Shown here: positions 15,149 through 24,440 of the stretch, one piece after another
How the letters are laid out: the number at the start of each line of letters is the position of its first letter
Position numbering within the stretch: position 1 is the stretch's first letter
NCBI RefSeq assembly: GCF_003112515.1
Contig: NZ_BEVZ01000002.1
Location: 1,612,001-1,676,000, forward strand
From: Streptomyces fragilis
GTDB lineage: Bacteria > Actinomycetota > Actinomycetes > Streptomycetales > Streptomycetaceae
Direction: 5' to 3'
DNA: 64,000 nt
The notes under the pieces: model-generated
What the model was told of the DNA's origin: nothing
The model's input: only the letters and a program-made list of their open reading frames with translations
Databases searched by the model: none
Program-made: the position numbers and the translations under genes

Positions 15149-16528
15149 ATGCCGTCCTCGACCCCGTTCCGCGACAGACGCAGCCGGGCCGCCTCCCGGC
15201 TCCGGGTGCGGGAGCGCGCCGGGTCCCTGCTCCGCACCGCCGCGGTGGCCGCGGTCGCCGTCGTGGTGGCCGTCTCGGCCACCGCCACCGGCGCCCCGGA
15301 CGAGAGCCGGACCGGCGGCCGCACCCCCGGGACCGGCCCCGGCGGCGCCCGCTGGGTGGACACCTGGGCGTCCATGCCCCAGCTCACCGAGCCGCACAAC
15401 ATGCCGCCCGCGCCCTTCACGGACGGCGAGTCGGTCCTGGACGACAGCACCCTGCGCCAGACCATCCGCACGACCGTGGCCGGCGACAAGGTCCGCCTGC
15501 GCTTCTCCAACGCCTTCGGCGGGGCCGAACTCCCCCTGACCCGCGTCTTCGTCGCCCTTCCGGCCGGCGGCGCCGCGGGCGTCCCCGGGATCGAACCCGG
15601 CACCTCCCGTCAGGTCACCTTCGGCGGGCGGACCTCGACCGTGGTGCCGATGGGCGCCCAGACGGTCTCCGACCCCGTGGACATGAAGGTGCCGGCCGGG
15701 ACCAACCTGACCGTTACGGTCTACCTGGCCGACGGGCAGGCCTCCTCGTCGGTGACCTCCCACCCGGGCTCCCGCACCTCCTCGCACCTCGTCAAGGGCG
15801 ACCACACCACCGACGCCGACCTGCCCGGCGCCACCCGCACCGACCACTGGTACTTCCTGAGCGGCGCGGAGACCTGGACCGACGAGCCGCGCGCCGCCGG
15901 ACTCGTGGTGATCGGCGACTCGCTCAGCGACGGCCGCGGCTCCACCACCAACGGCAACGACCGCTGGCCGGACCAGCTCCACCAGCGCCTGCTGCGCTCT
16001 CCCGCCACCGACGACGTGGCCGTCCTCAACGAGGCGGCGGGCGGCAACCGCGTCCTGCACGACGGGCTCGGCCCCAACGTGCTCGCCCGCCTCGACCGCG
16101 ACCTCCTCGCGCGCACCGGGGTGAAGTGGGCGCTGGTCTTCGAGGGCGTCAACGACCTGGGCACCGCGGAGGCCACCGAGGCGGCCCAGCGCGCCACCGC
16201 GGACGCCCTGATCGCCGCCTACCGCCAGATCGTCGAGCGGGCCCACGCCAAGGGGATCGCCGTGTACGGCGCCACCCTCACGCCCATCGGCGGCAACGAG
16301 ATGTACGACGACCCGGCCGGCCACCGCGAGCGGGCCAGGCAGCGCGTCAACGACTGGATCCGCCACAGCGGCGTGTTCGACGCGGTGGTCGACCTCGACC
16401 GGGCGGTCCGCGACCCGCAGGCGCCCACCAAGCTGCTGCCCGCCTACGACACGGGCGACCACCTGCACCTCAACCCGACCGGCTACAAGGCGATGGCGGA
16501 CGCGGTCCCGACCCGTCTGCTGCGCTGA
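15149..16528 (+). CDS. Secreted SGNH/GDSL hydrolase
   Basis: A 459-residue protein. It has a twin-Arg-rich N-terminus, then a hydrophobic segment at about 30-48 (TAAVAAVAVVVAVSATATG) acting as signal peptide or anchor. The SGNH blocks appear in order: GDS (VIGDSLSDG, about 261), Gly in EAAGGNR, GxND (FEGVNDLG) and the C-terminal DxxH (DHLHLNPTG). The roughly 200 residues before GDS form a beta-rich N-domain seen in extracellular rhamnogalacturonan-acetylesterase-like hydrolases. Start ATG 15149 has GAGGGAG upstream. Probably an extracellular esterase or lipase; substrate unknown. Confidence 0.87.
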   Translation: MPSSTPFRDRRSRAASRLRVRERAGSLLRTAAVAAVAVVVAVSATATGAPDESRTGGRTPGTGPGGARWVDTWASMPQLTEPHNMPPAPFTDGESVLDDSTLRQTIRTTVAGDKVRLRFSNAFGGAELPLTRVFVALPAGGAAGVPGIEPGTSRQVTFGGRTSTVVPMGAQTVSDPVDMKVPAGTNLTVTVYLADGQASSSVTSHPGSRTSSHLVKGDHTTDADLPGATRTDHWYFLSGAETWTDEPRAAGLVVIGDSLSDGRGSTTNGNDRWPDQLHQRLLRSPATDDVAVLNEAAGGNRVLHDGLGPNVLARLDRDLLARTGVKWALVFEGVNDLGTAEATEAAQRATADALIAAYRQIVERAHAKGIAVYGATLTPIGGNEMYDDPAGHRERARQRVNDWIRHSGVFDAVVDLDRAVRDPQAPTKLLPAYDTGDHLHLNPTGYKAMADAVPTRLLR

Positions 16529-16549
16529 CCGGACCCGTCCCGCGGTACT

Positions 16550-16596
16550 CCCCGGGCCGCCGGCGGCCGGTCGTGGCCACCGCCGGCGGCCCGGGG
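16550..16596. terminator. Bidirectional terminator between convergent genes
   Basis: Perfect 17-bp arms (16550-16566 and 16580-16596) around a 13-nt loop, placed between the ends of the convergent SGNH hydrolase and DUF3048 genes. Confidence 0.7.
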
Positions 16597-16693
16597 TCCC
16601 CGCCCGCCCGGCCGGCGCGACCCGCGCCGCCCGGACCCTGACCGCCCGGCCCCTGATCACCTGCTCGGGGCCACCCGCGCGAACGGCCGTCCC

Positions 16694-17692
16694 TCAGCGC
16701 TCGGTCAGCACCACCCACACCTGGCCGTCCGCCGTGTTCACCGCGGCCCCGTCACCGGTGGTGAACCGGGTGCCGTCGGCCGCGGTCGGCCGCTGCCAGC
16801 GCACCGGCCAGACCTTCCCGTCCCGCAAGAGGTCGGCGGTCCCGGACCCCACCGTCTCGCTGAACGGCGTGGCGTTGCCCCCGCGGTCCCGGAAGCCCGA
16901 GGCGCGCACCGTCACGTACTGGACGACCACGGTGGGCGGGGCCAGCTGCCGTCCGCCGTCGGTGGTGGGACGGCCGTCGGTCTCCACCAGCCAGCCGTGC
17001 CGCTCCGCGGACCAGGTGAAGGTGAAACGGGCCGACGGGAAGCGCACCGTGCGCCGCTCCTCGCTCGTGCCGCCGGCCGGGGCCGGACCCTCGTGGAAGC
17101 CCGCCGGAGCCAGTGCCGCCGCTCCGGCGGGTTTCCCCACCAGGCGCCGGGGCCGCAGGTAGAGATTGTGCGGAGCGGGATGGTCGCCGCCCCGGTACCA
17201 GGCCTCGGGATGACGCCCAGGGGTCTCCGCCCGCAGCGGTGCGGCCTCGATGAGCGGCCGCAACCGGCTCTGCGAGCCCGAGTAGGCGAGCACCGGCCGG
17301 TTGAACCCGCGCAGCAGCCTCAGGTCGGTCTCCCGGGCGCTGCGCACCGGGCCCACCGCCCCGGGCAGGGTGGTGGAGTAGAGGGCCATCAGCCGGCTGA
17401 GGCCCGCCTCGACCTGCTCCGTGTAGATCACGTCGGCCTGCGCCAGTCCGGTCTGGGGCCGCGCCGGGAGCACGTTGTCGACCTTGACGGCCAGCACGCC
17501 GGGCGCCGCGGCGGCCGTGGGGGAGGGGTCCGCGTCGCCCCCGCCGCCCGGCGCTGTGCAGCCTCCCGTCAGGGCGAGAGCGGTGATCGCGGCCGTGAGC
17601 ACCGCTCTCCTTCCGGCGGGGCCGGCCCGTCTCCCGCGCGACAGCGCCCGCACCCGCGGCCGCCGCCGCCACTTCCGCAGTCCCACGCCCAC
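16694..17692 (-). CDS. DUF3048 (YerB-like) lipoprotein
   Basis: A 332-residue protein. A basic N-terminus (RKWRRRPRVRALSRGRR) is followed by a hydrophobic segment ending in lipobox LTGGC, so it is predicted to be exported and lipidated. The mature part has the DUF3048 pattern: LAVKVDNVLPARPQTGLAQAD near the start, YTEQVEAGLSRLMALY, GPVRSARETD, and a C-terminal RWQRPTAADGTRF. Relatives such as YerB are exported proteins of unclear function. The GTG at 17692 lacks a strong Shine-Dalgarno; another GTG two codons in is possible. Confidence 0.82.
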   Translation of the reverse strand: MGVGLRKWRRRPRVRALSRGRRAGPAGRRAVLTAAITALALTGGCTAPGGGGDADPSPTAAAAPGVLAVKVDNVLPARPQTGLAQADVIYTEQVEAGLSRLMALYSTTLPGAVGPVRSARETDLRLLRGFNRPVLAYSGSQSRLRPLIEAAPLRAETPGRHPEAWYRGGDHPAPHNLYLRPRRLVGKPAGAAALAPAGFHEGPAPAGGTSEERRTVRFPSARFTFTWSAERHGWLVETDGRPTTDGGRQLAPPTVVVQYVTVRASGFRDRGGNATPFSETVGSGTADLLRDGKVWPVRWQRPTAADGTRFTTGDGAAVNTADGQVWVVLTER

Positions 17693-17871
17693 TGCCTACC
17701 GCCCGCCGATCCGTCGGTCCCTCAGGGTGCACCGGTCCGAGGTGCTCTACCCTTCCGCGCCGCCGGTCGCACCTCCGGCAGGCGAACCGTGCCGGTTCGG
17801 CCGGTTTCGTGTAGGCCGTCCGGGTACCCGTCGCACGGACAGGAGTACGCGGAAGCAGGGAGTCCGACGCG

Positions 17872-19062
17872 ATGAAGGCAGTGACCTGGCAGGGCAAGCG
17901 GGACGTCAGGGTGGAGACCGTCCCCGATCCGACCATCGAGGAACCCACGGACGCCGTCATCCGGATCACCTCCTCCGGTCTGTGCGGCTCCGACCTCCAT
18001 CTCTACGAGGTCCTCACCCCGTTCATGACCCCCGGTGACATCCTCGGCCACGAGCCCATGGGCATCGTCGAGGAGGTCGGGTCCGAGGTCACCAACCTGA
18101 GGCCCGGGGACCGCGTGGTGGTGCCCTTCCAGATCTCCTGCGGCAGCTGCTGGATGTGCGGCCAGGGCCTGTACACCCAGTGCGAGACCACCCAGGTGAC
18201 CGGCGAGGGCATGGGCGCCGCGCTCTTCGGCTACACCCGCCTCTACGGCGCGGTCCCGGGCGCGCAGGCCGAGTACCTGCGCGTGCCGCAGGCGCACTTC
18301 GGGCCGATCAAGGTGCCCGAGGGCCCGGCGGACGACCGGTTCGTCTACCTCTCCGACGTCCTGCCCACCGCCTGGCAGGCCGTCGAGTACGCCTCCGTCC
18401 CGCAGGGCGGCACCCTCGCCGTCCTCGGTCTCGGGCCGATCGGCGACATGGCCTGCCGCATCGCCCTGCACCAGGGCGCGGAGCGGGTCATCGGCATCGA
18501 CCTGGTCGGCGACCGCCTGCGCCGCGCCCGCGAGCGCGGGGTGGAGACCTTCGACCTGCGCGACTTCGACAGCGAGAAGGAACTGGTCGCCGCCATCCGC
18601 GACGTCACCGGCGGGCGCGGCCCCGACTCGGTGGTCGACGCGGTCGGCACCGAGGCGCACGGCAGCGCCGTCGCCCGCCTCGCGCAGAACGCCACCGCAC
18701 TGCTGCCCAACAAGATCAGCGGCCCGCTCGCCGAACGCTTCAGCATCGACCGGCTCGCGGCCCTGTACACCGCGATCGACCTGGTGCGGCGCGGCGGCAC
18801 CATCTCGCTCTCCGGCGTCTACGGCGGCATGGCCGACCCGATGCCGATGCTCACCCTCTTCGACAAGCAGATCCAGCTGCGGATGGGCCAGGCCAACGTG
18901 CGGCGCTGGACCGACGACATCCTGCCGCTGCTCACCGACGAGGACCCGCTGGGCGTCGACGACTTCGCCACCCACCACGTCCCGCTCTCCGCCGTGCCGG
19001 AGGCGTACGACATGTTCCAGAAGAAGCGGGACGGCGCCGTCAAGGTCGTCATCAACCCCTGA
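17872..19062 (+). CDS. Zinc-dependent alcohol dehydrogenase (formaldehyde-dehydrogenase-like MDR)
   Basis: A 396-residue medium-chain dehydrogenase. Catalytic-zinc ligands are Cys38 (SGLCGSDLH) and GHE of LGHEPMG. A structural-zinc lobe has four Cys (CGSCWMCGQGLYTQC). The Rossmann motif is GLGPIGD. The extended size and the zinc lobe resemble glutathione-independent formaldehyde dehydrogenase and threonine-dehydrogenase-like proteins; the substrate is not determinable. Start ATG 17872 has AGGGAG 9 bases upstream. It overlaps the convergent ligase gene by 11 bp at the 3' ends. Confidence 0.87.
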   Translation: MKAVTWQGKRDVRVETVPDPTIEEPTDAVIRITSSGLCGSDLHLYEVLTPFMTPGDILGHEPMGIVEEVGSEVTNLRPGDRVVVPFQISCGSCWMCGQGLYTQCETTQVTGEGMGAALFGYTRLYGAVPGAQAEYLRVPQAHFGPIKVPEGPADDRFVYLSDVLPTAWQAVEYASVPQGGTLAVLGLGPIGDMACRIALHQGAERVIGIDLVGDRLRRARERGVETFDLRDFDSEKELVAAIRDVTGGRGPDSVVDAVGTEAHGSAVARLAQNATALLPNKISGPLAERFSIDRLAALYTAIDLVRRGGTISLSGVYGGMADPMPMLTLFDKQIQLRMGQANVRRWTDDILPLLTDEDPLGVDDFATHHVPLSAVPEAYDMFQKKRDGAVKVVINP

Positions 19063-20122
19063 CGCCCAGCACCTCCGCGAGGTCGTAGCGCACCGGCTCC
19101 TCCAGCTGGGAGAAGGTGCAGCTCTCCGGGGTGCGGTCCGGCCTCCACCGGCGGAAACGCGCGGTGTGCCGGAACCGCGCCCCGCTCTCCATGTGGTCGT
19201 ACGCCACCTCGACGACCAGGTCGGGGCGCAGCGGCACCCACGAGAGGTCCTTCTTCCCCGACCAGCGGCTCGGCGCCCCCGGCAGCCGGGCGCTCTCGTG
19301 CGCCGCCGCGTCCCCCCACGCCGCCCACGGGTGCCCGGACACGTCGTCCAGCCGCAGCGGCTCCAGCTCCTCCACCAGCTCGGCCCGCCGCTTCATGGTG
19401 AACGCGGCGCACACCCCCACGTGCTGCAGCACCCCCTGGTCGTCGTGCAGCCCCAGCAGCAGGGAACCCACCACCGGACCGCTCTTGTGCAGCCGGTAGC
19501 CGGCCACCACCACGTCCGCGGTCCGCTCGTGCTTGATCTTGAACATGGCGCGCTCGTCCGGCAGGTAGCGCAGCGTCGGCGGTTTGGCCACCACCCCGTC
19601 GAGGCCCGCCCCCTCGAACTGCTCGAACCACCGCCGCGCCACCTCGACGTCCCCGGTCGCGGGGGCCAGGTGCACCGGCGGGCCGGCGTCCCGCAGCATC
19701 CGCTCCAGCAGGGCCCGGCGCTCCGTGAGGGGACGGCCGGTCAGGGACTCGTCGTCGAGCGCCAGCAGGTCGAAGGCGACGAACGAGGCCGGGGTGCGCT
19801 CCGCGAGGGTGCGGACCCGGGAGTCCGCCGGATGGATGCGCTCGGTCAGCGCGTCGAAGTCCAGCCGCCCGCCGCGGGCGATGACGATCTCCCCGTCCAC
19901 CACGCACCGCCCCGGCAGCCGCTCCCGGAGCGCGCTCACCAGCTCCGGGAAGTAGCGGGTGAGCGGCTTGGTGGTGCGGCTGGCGAGCTCCACCTCCTCG
20001 CCGTCGCGGAACACGATCGCGCGGAAGCCGTCCCACTTGGCCTCGTAGTGCATCCCCTCGGGGATCTTCGCCACCGACTTGGCGAGCATCGGCTTCACGG
20101 GCGGCATCACCGGCAGGTCCAT
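19052..20122 (-). CDS. ATP-dependent DNA ligase (LigC/LigD ligase-domain type)
   Basis: A 356-residue protein. Adenylation motif I is EAKWDGFRA with nucleophile Lys29. Motif III-like FVAFDLLALD, motif IV GLDGVVAKPP and motif V MFKIKHERTADVVVAG follow, then an OB-fold (VEVAYDHMESGARFRHTARFRRWRPD). The size is that of a stand-alone LigC or the ligase domain of LigD. The ATG at 20122 has no clear Shine-Dalgarno and is only 51 bp from the divergent polymerase gene, so leaderless start is possible. Together they form a split LigD-type end-joining pair; Ku is not in this window. Confidence 0.9.
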   Translation of the reverse strand: MDLPVMPPVKPMLAKSVAKIPEGMHYEAKWDGFRAIVFRDGEEVELASRTTKPLTRYFPELVSALRERLPGRCVVDGEIVIARGGRLDFDALTERIHPADSRVRTLAERTPASFVAFDLLALDDESLTGRPLTERRALLERMLRDAGPPVHLAPATGDVEVARRWFEQFEGAGLDGVVAKPPTLRYLPDERAMFKIKHERTADVVVAGYRLHKSGPVVGSLLLGLHDDQGVLQHVGVCAAFTMKRRAELVEELEPLRLDDVSGHPWAAWGDAAAHESARLPGAPSRWSGKKDLSWVPLRPDLVVEVAYDHMESGARFRHTARFRRWRPDRTPESCTFSQLEEPVRYDLAEVLGVRG

Positions 20123-20173
20123 GGGGCGATTCTGCGTGTGCGCGCCGCCCGGGGCACGCCTACCGTGGCACAC

Positions 20174-21184
20174 ATGGGTGACGACGCCGTGGAACTGGAC
20201 GCCGGAGGACGGAAGGTGCGCCTGTCCCACCCGGACAAGGTGCTCTTCCCGCAGAAGGGCTGGACCAAGCGCGACGTGGCGGAGTACTACCTCGCCGTCG
20301 GGCCGGGCGTCGTGCGCGCGCTGCGCGAGCGGCCCACCACCCTGCAGCGCTTTCCGGACGGCGTCGAGGGGGAGTGGTTCTTCCAGAAGCGCGTCCCCAA
20401 GAACCACCCCGCATGGATCCCCACCGCGCACATCACCTTCCCCAGCGGCCGCAGCGCCGACGAGATGTGCCCGACCGAGATCGCCGCGGTGATCTGGGCG
20501 GTGCAGTTCAACACCCTGACCTTCCACCCCTGGCCGGTCCGCAGGGCGGACGTCGACCGGCCGGACGAACTGCGCCTGGACCTCGACCCGCAGCCCGGCA
20601 CCGGGTACGCGGACGCGGTCGCCGCGGCCCACGAGCTGCGCCAGGTCCTCGAGGAGTACGGCGTGCGCGGCTGGCCGAAGACCTCCGGAGGCCGCGGCAT
20701 CCACGTGTTCGTGCCGATCGAGCCGCGGTGGACGTTCACCGAGGTGCGGCGCGCGGCAATCGCCGCCGGGCGGGAGCTGGAGCGGCGGATGCCGGAGCGG
20801 GTCACCACCCGGTGGTGGAAGGAGGAACGCGGCGAGAAGATCTTCGTCGACTACAACCAGACCGCGCGGGACCGCACCATCGCCTCCGCCTACTCCGTCC
20901 GGCCCCGGCCGCACGCCCCCGTCTCGGCGCCGCTGCGCTGGGAGGAGGTGGGGCAGGCCCGGCCGGAGGACTTCGACATCCGGACCATGGCCGCCCGCTT
21001 CGCCGAGGTCGGCGACGTGCACGCCGACATGGAGGACCACGCCTTCTCCCTGGAGCCGCTGCTGGAACTGGCGCGGCGGGACGAGGCCGAACACGGGCTC
21101 GGCGACCTGCCGTACCCCCCGGACCACCCGAAGATGCCCGGGGAGCCGAAGCGGGTGCAGCCCAGCCGGGCCAGGAAGGCCTGA
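20174..21184 (+). CDS. LigD-type polymerase/primase (AEP superfamily)
   Basis: A 336-residue stand-alone polymerase domain. Catalytic acidic pair Asp136 and Asp138 (LRLDLDPQPG); SGGRGIHVFVP with the catalytic-site His; phosphate-binding FFQKRVPKNHP. A further conserved KIFVDYNQTARDRTIASAYS block is present. It adds ribonucleotides and fills gaps during bacterial end joining. Divergent from the ligase gene across 51 bp, so both promoters must overlap. In LigD these domains are fused; here they are separate genes. Confidence 0.92.
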   Translation: MGDDAVELDAGGRKVRLSHPDKVLFPQKGWTKRDVAEYYLAVGPGVVRALRERPTTLQRFPDGVEGEWFFQKRVPKNHPAWIPTAHITFPSGRSADEMCPTEIAAVIWAVQFNTLTFHPWPVRRADVDRPDELRLDLDPQPGTGYADAVAAAHELRQVLEEYGVRGWPKTSGGRGIHVFVPIEPRWTFTEVRRAAIAAGRELERRMPERVTTRWWKEERGEKIFVDYNQTARDRTIASAYSVRPRPHAPVSAPLRWEEVGQARPEDFDIRTMAARFAEVGDVHADMEDHAFSLEPLLELARRDEAEHGLGDLPYPPDHPKMPGEPKRVQPSRARKA

Positions 21185-21208
21185 GCCACCCGCGCCGCCG
21201 GGCCCCGT

Positions 21209-21994
21209 TCAGCTCCGGGGCGGCTCCGGGCGCAGGACCGCGAAACGGGCGCCGTGCGGGTCGGCGAGGCGGGCCATCCGCCCGACGCCCTCGACGTCGA
21301 CCGGACCGAGGTGCACCGAGCCGCCCCGTTCACGGGCGCGGCCGGTCACCGCGTCGACGTCCGTCACCGCGAAGTAGGGCAGCCAGTGCGTGCCGCCCTC
21401 CGCCGGGTCGTCCGCCGAGCCGACCAGGCCGCCGAACATCGCCGCCTCGCCGGCGCCCGCCGGGTTGACGCTCGTGTAGGCCCCGCCGGGGAAGGACACC
21501 GAGGAGGTCTCCCAGCCGAGTGCCGAGTGGTAGAAGCCCGCGGCGCCCGCCACGTCCGTGGTGTGCAGCTCCACCCAGCACAGGGCCCCGGCCTCGCCGG
21601 CGACGTCGAGCCCGGTCAGCGTCCCCGGGCGCCAGACGCCGAAGGACGCCCCCATCGGGTCGGCGAAGATCGCCATGCGGCCCTTGTCCATGACGTCGTC
21701 CGGTCCCGTCAGCACCGCGCCCTGCGCCCCGCGGACCGCCCGCGCGGTGGCGTCCACGTCGTCGGAGCGGAAGTAGACCGTCCACGCCGCAGGAGCGGGG
21801 GAGTCGCGCAGTTCCATGCCGCCCGCCACCGTCCGCCCGCCCGAGGTGAAGAAACCGTAGCCCCCGGCGTCCGGGCCGGCCGAGCCGAACTGCCAGCCGA
21901 ACAGGCCGCCGTAGAAGGTCATCGCCACGTTGATGTCGGGCGTCCCCAGATCGACCCAGTTGGGGGAGCCGGGGACGAAGGCGGTGGTCAGCAT
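21209..21994 (-). CDS. VOC (glyoxalase/dioxygenase fold) protein, two domains
   Basis: A 261-residue protein of two tandem VOC modules. The first is at about 10-120 (PNWVDLGTPDINVAMTFYGGLFGW ... ADPMGASFGVW) and the second at about 135-256 (CWVELHTTDVAGAAGFYHSALGW ... ADPHGARFAVL). Such tandem VOC proteins bind small ligands; several give drug-binding resistance, others are enzymes. Nothing here defines the ligand. ATG 21994 has GAGG a few bases upstream. It follows the ABC-F gene on the same strand with a gap of about 95 bp. Confidence 0.85.
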   Translation of the reverse strand: MLTTAFVPGSPNWVDLGTPDINVAMTFYGGLFGWQFGSAGPDAGGYGFFTSGGRTVAGGMELRDSPAPAAWTVYFRSDDVDATARAVRGAQGAVLTGPDDVMDKGRMAIFADPMGASFGVWRPGTLTGLDVAGEAGALCWVELHTTDVAGAAGFYHSALGWETSSVSFPGGAYTSVNPAGAGEAAMFGGLVGSADDPAEGGTHWLPYFAVTDVDAVTGRARERGGSVHLGPVDVEGVGRMARLADPHGARFAVLRPEPPRS

Positions 21995-22088
21995 CGTTGC
22001 CTCACGATTCGTCGGGGGTGCACGGCCCGCGGCGGGCGCGCCGCGGGTACCGCCGAGTGTGCACCGCGCACCCCCGCCGACCGTGGAG

Positions 22089-23729
22089 TCACGGCCGCTC
22101 CAGGTCCTCCCGGGTGACCTCGGTCAGCTCGCCGTCGGCCATCAGCCACCGGGTGACGCCGATCGAGTCCAGGAACGGCAGGTCGTGGCTGGCCACCAGC
22201 AGGGCGCCCCGGTACCCGTCCAGCGCCCGGGTCAGCTGCCGCACGCTCGCCATGTCCAGGTTGTTGGTGGGCTCGTCGAGCATCAGCAGCTGCGGCGCCG
22301 GCTCCGCCAGCATCAGCGCGGCCAGCGCCGCCCGGAAGCGCTCGCCGCCGGAGAGCGTCCCGGCCTGCTGCTCGGCCCGCGCCCCGCGGAACAGGAACCG
22401 CGCGAGCCGCGCCCGCACCTCGTTGACGGTGGCGCCGGGCGCGAAGCGCGCCACGTTGGCGGCGACCGACAGCTCGTCGTCGAGGATGTCCAGCCGCTGC
22501 GGCAGGAAGCGCGCCGGCACGTGCGTGACCGCCGCACCCTCCACCGGAGCCAGCTCGCCCGCCAGGGTGCGCAGCAGCGTGGTCTTGCCGGACCCGTTGC
22601 GGCCGACCAGGGCGACGCGCTCCGGACCCCGCACCTCGAACACCCCGGTCAGGCGCGCCCCGTGGGCCACCCGCAGGTCCTCCAGGGTCAGCACGGTCCG
22701 GCCCGGCGGCACAGCGGTGGCGGGCAGGTCGACGCGGATCTCGTCGTCCTCACGCAGCGCGAGCTCCGCCTCGTCCAGGCGCTCCCGGGCGTCGGCGAGG
22801 CGTTCCTGGTGCATCGCGCGGTGCTTGCCCGCCGACTGCTCGGCGGCGTTCTTGCGCATCCCCATCACGATCTTGGGCTCGCGCTTCTGCTCGTTCATCT
22901 TCTGGCCGTACTTCTTGCGCTTGGCCAACTTGGTCTGCGCCTCGGCCAGTTCACGCTTCTGGCGACGCACGTCCGCCTCGGCGGCGCGCACCGTGCGCTG
23001 GGCGGCCTCCTGTTCGGCGGCCAGCGCCTCCTCGTAGGCGGTGAGGTTGCCGCCGTACCAGGTGACCTCGCCGGCGCGCAGGTCGGCGATCCGGTCGGCC
23101 AGCTCCAGCAGTTCACGGTCGTGACTGACCATGACCACGACGCGGGAGCCGCCGCTCCAGCCCGCCACGGTGTCGTAGAGCCGCCGGCGGGCGAAGACGT
23201 CCAGATTGTTGGTGGGCTCGTCCAGCAGCAGGACGTCGGGACGGCGCAGCAGCAGCGCGGTGAGCCGCAGCAGCACCGACTCGCCGCCGGAGAGGTCGCC
23301 GACGGCGCGGTCCAGGCCCAGGTGACCCAGGCCGAGTTCGCCCAGTGTGGCCAGGGCGCGCTCCTCGACGTCCCAGTCGTCGCCGACGGTCTCGAAGTGC
23401 TCCTCACCGACGTCGCCGGACTCGATGGCGTGCAGCGCGGCGCGCTTGGCCTCGATGCCCAGGGCCTGGTCGACGCGGAGCGAGGTGTCGAGCGTGACGT
23501 TCTGCGGGAGGTAGCCCAGCTCGCCGGTCACCCGGAGGAACCCGTCGGTCGGGGTGAGCTCCCCGGCGATCAGTCTGAGCAGGGTGGACTTGCCGGCGCC
23601 GTTGACGCCGACCAGTCCCGTGCGGCCGGCGGTGAAGGAGACGTCCAGCTCCTCCAGGACCGGGGTGCCGTCCGGCCAGGCGAAGGACAGGGACGCGGCG
23701 GTGACGGAAGGGGCGGAGGTGGTTGACAC
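22089..23729 (-). CDS. ABC-F family ATPase (ribosome-associated type)
   Basis: A 546-residue soluble protein with two ABC cassettes and no membrane segments. First cassette: Walker A GVNGAGKSTLL (about 41-51), signature LSGGE (146-150), Walker B VLLLDEPTNNLD. Second cassette: GRNGSGKTTLL, LSGGERFRAALAALML, LLMLDEPTNNLD. They are joined by a charged linker of about 80 residues. ABC-F proteins act on the ribosome, and some give target-protection antibiotic resistance. Start GTG 23729 has GCGAGG upstream. Its leader contains a long inverted repeat, listed separately, consistent with regulated expression. Confidence 0.9.
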   Translation of the reverse strand: MSTTSAPSVTAASLSFAWPDGTPVLEELDVSFTAGRTGLVGVNGAGKSTLLRLIAGELTPTDGFLRVTGELGYLPQNVTLDTSLRVDQALGIEAKRAALHAIESGDVGEEHFETVGDDWDVEERALATLGELGLGHLGLDRAVGDLSGGESVLLRLTALLLRRPDVLLLDEPTNNLDVFARRRLYDTVAGWSGGSRVVVMVSHDRELLELADRIADLRAGEVTWYGGNLTAYEEALAAEQEAAQRTVRAAEADVRRQKRELAEAQTKLAKRKKYGQKMNEQKREPKIVMGMRKNAAEQSAGKHRAMHQERLADARERLDEAELALREDDEIRVDLPATAVPPGRTVLTLEDLRVAHGARLTGVFEVRGPERVALVGRNGSGKTTLLRTLAGELAPVEGAAVTHVPARFLPQRLDILDDELSVAANVARFAPGATVNEVRARLARFLFRGARAEQQAGTLSGGERFRAALAALMLAEPAPQLLMLDEPTNNLDMASVRQLTRALDGYRGALLVASHDLPFLDSIGVTRWLMADGELTEVTREDLERP

Positions 23730-23771
23730 GTGGCCTCGCGGTGGTGGGATGCGGTCGGGTGATCGCGTATC

Positions 23772-23895
23772 GAGACACCGTGCCGAGGCCGGAAACGAGA
23801 AAAGGCCCTGCAGGCGGAGGACGGCTCATGACGTCCGAGGTCGCACACGCGACGCGAACAGCCCCGGGGTACGCGGGGGTGCGGCACGGTGTCTC
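23772..23895 (-). promoter_or_regulatory. Long-range inverted repeat in the ABC-F leader
   Basis: GAGACACCGTGCCG at 23772-23785 and its exact complement CGGCACGGTGTCTC at 23882-23895: 14-bp perfect arms, 96 bp apart. The inner arm is 42 bp before the GTG start of the ABC-F gene. In mRNA it would form a closed stem holding a loop that contains short start codons and a U-rich stretch (GGCCTTTTCTCGTTT). Leaders of several ABC-F resistance genes work by ribosome-mediated attenuation, so an RNA switch is likely; a DNA-loop operator is the alternative. Confidence 0.6.
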
Positions 23896-24023
23896 AAGAC
23901 CTCAGACGAGCAACGTCCTTCTCCGATCGACGGCAGCAGAAGCACCACCAGGGTAACCACCCCGGGCGGGCGGGGGCGAGCCGTTTTTCCCCGGCCCCCT
24001 CGCCGGCGCGCGTTTCCCGTGCC

Positions 24024-24440
24024 TCAGAGCACGTCGCGCATCAGCTCGGCCAGGTCCTCGTCGAGGTCCAGGTGCAGGTGCTCGCAGCCGAACGGCACGA
24101 CCGCGGCGGAGGCGGCGAGGAACCGGCGCACCTCGTCGGTCGCCACGTGCACCACGGCGGCGCCCTCGGGGGAGTGGAACTCCAGCGCCGTGCGCCCCTC
24201 CGCGTAGGGCAGCACCCGCACGTCCCCCAGACCGTGCGCGTCACGCAGTCCCTCGGTCAGCAGCTCCCGGGCGAACGTCCAGCACACTTCCACCCCCTCC
24301 AGGGTGGCCGGCCCCGGGAAGGTCATCCGCACCGCGAACGGGTCGTCCGTGTCGTAGTGCAGCGTCGACGGGATGACCGTCATCCGCGGAGCCGCGGCGA
24401 CGAGACGGGCCTGGACCTGGTGCTCGATGACGGTGGACAA
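24024..24440 (-). CDS. ssgD: SsgA-family sporulation/cell-wall protein, SsgD-like
   Basis: A 138-residue protein with the SsgA-like pattern: PSTLHYDTDDPFAVRMTF, then VCWTFARELLTEGLRDAHGLGDV and a C-terminal EHLHLDLDEDL. These actinomycete-specific proteins steer septum placement and cell-wall remodelling during sporulation. SsgD identity is inferred from gene order (near ABC-F, endonuclease V and the fad operon, as I recall around SCO6722); the family call is firmer. The start is a TTG at 24440 with GGGGAGC about 8 bases upstream, giving the usual family length. Confidence 0.8.
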   Translation of the reverse strand: MSTVIEHQVQARLVAAAPRMTVIPSTLHYDTDDPFAVRMTFPGPATLEGVEVCWTFARELLTEGLRDAHGLGDVRVLPYAEGRTALEFHSPEGAAVVHVATDEVRRFLAASAAVVPFGCEHLHLDLDEDLAELMRDVL

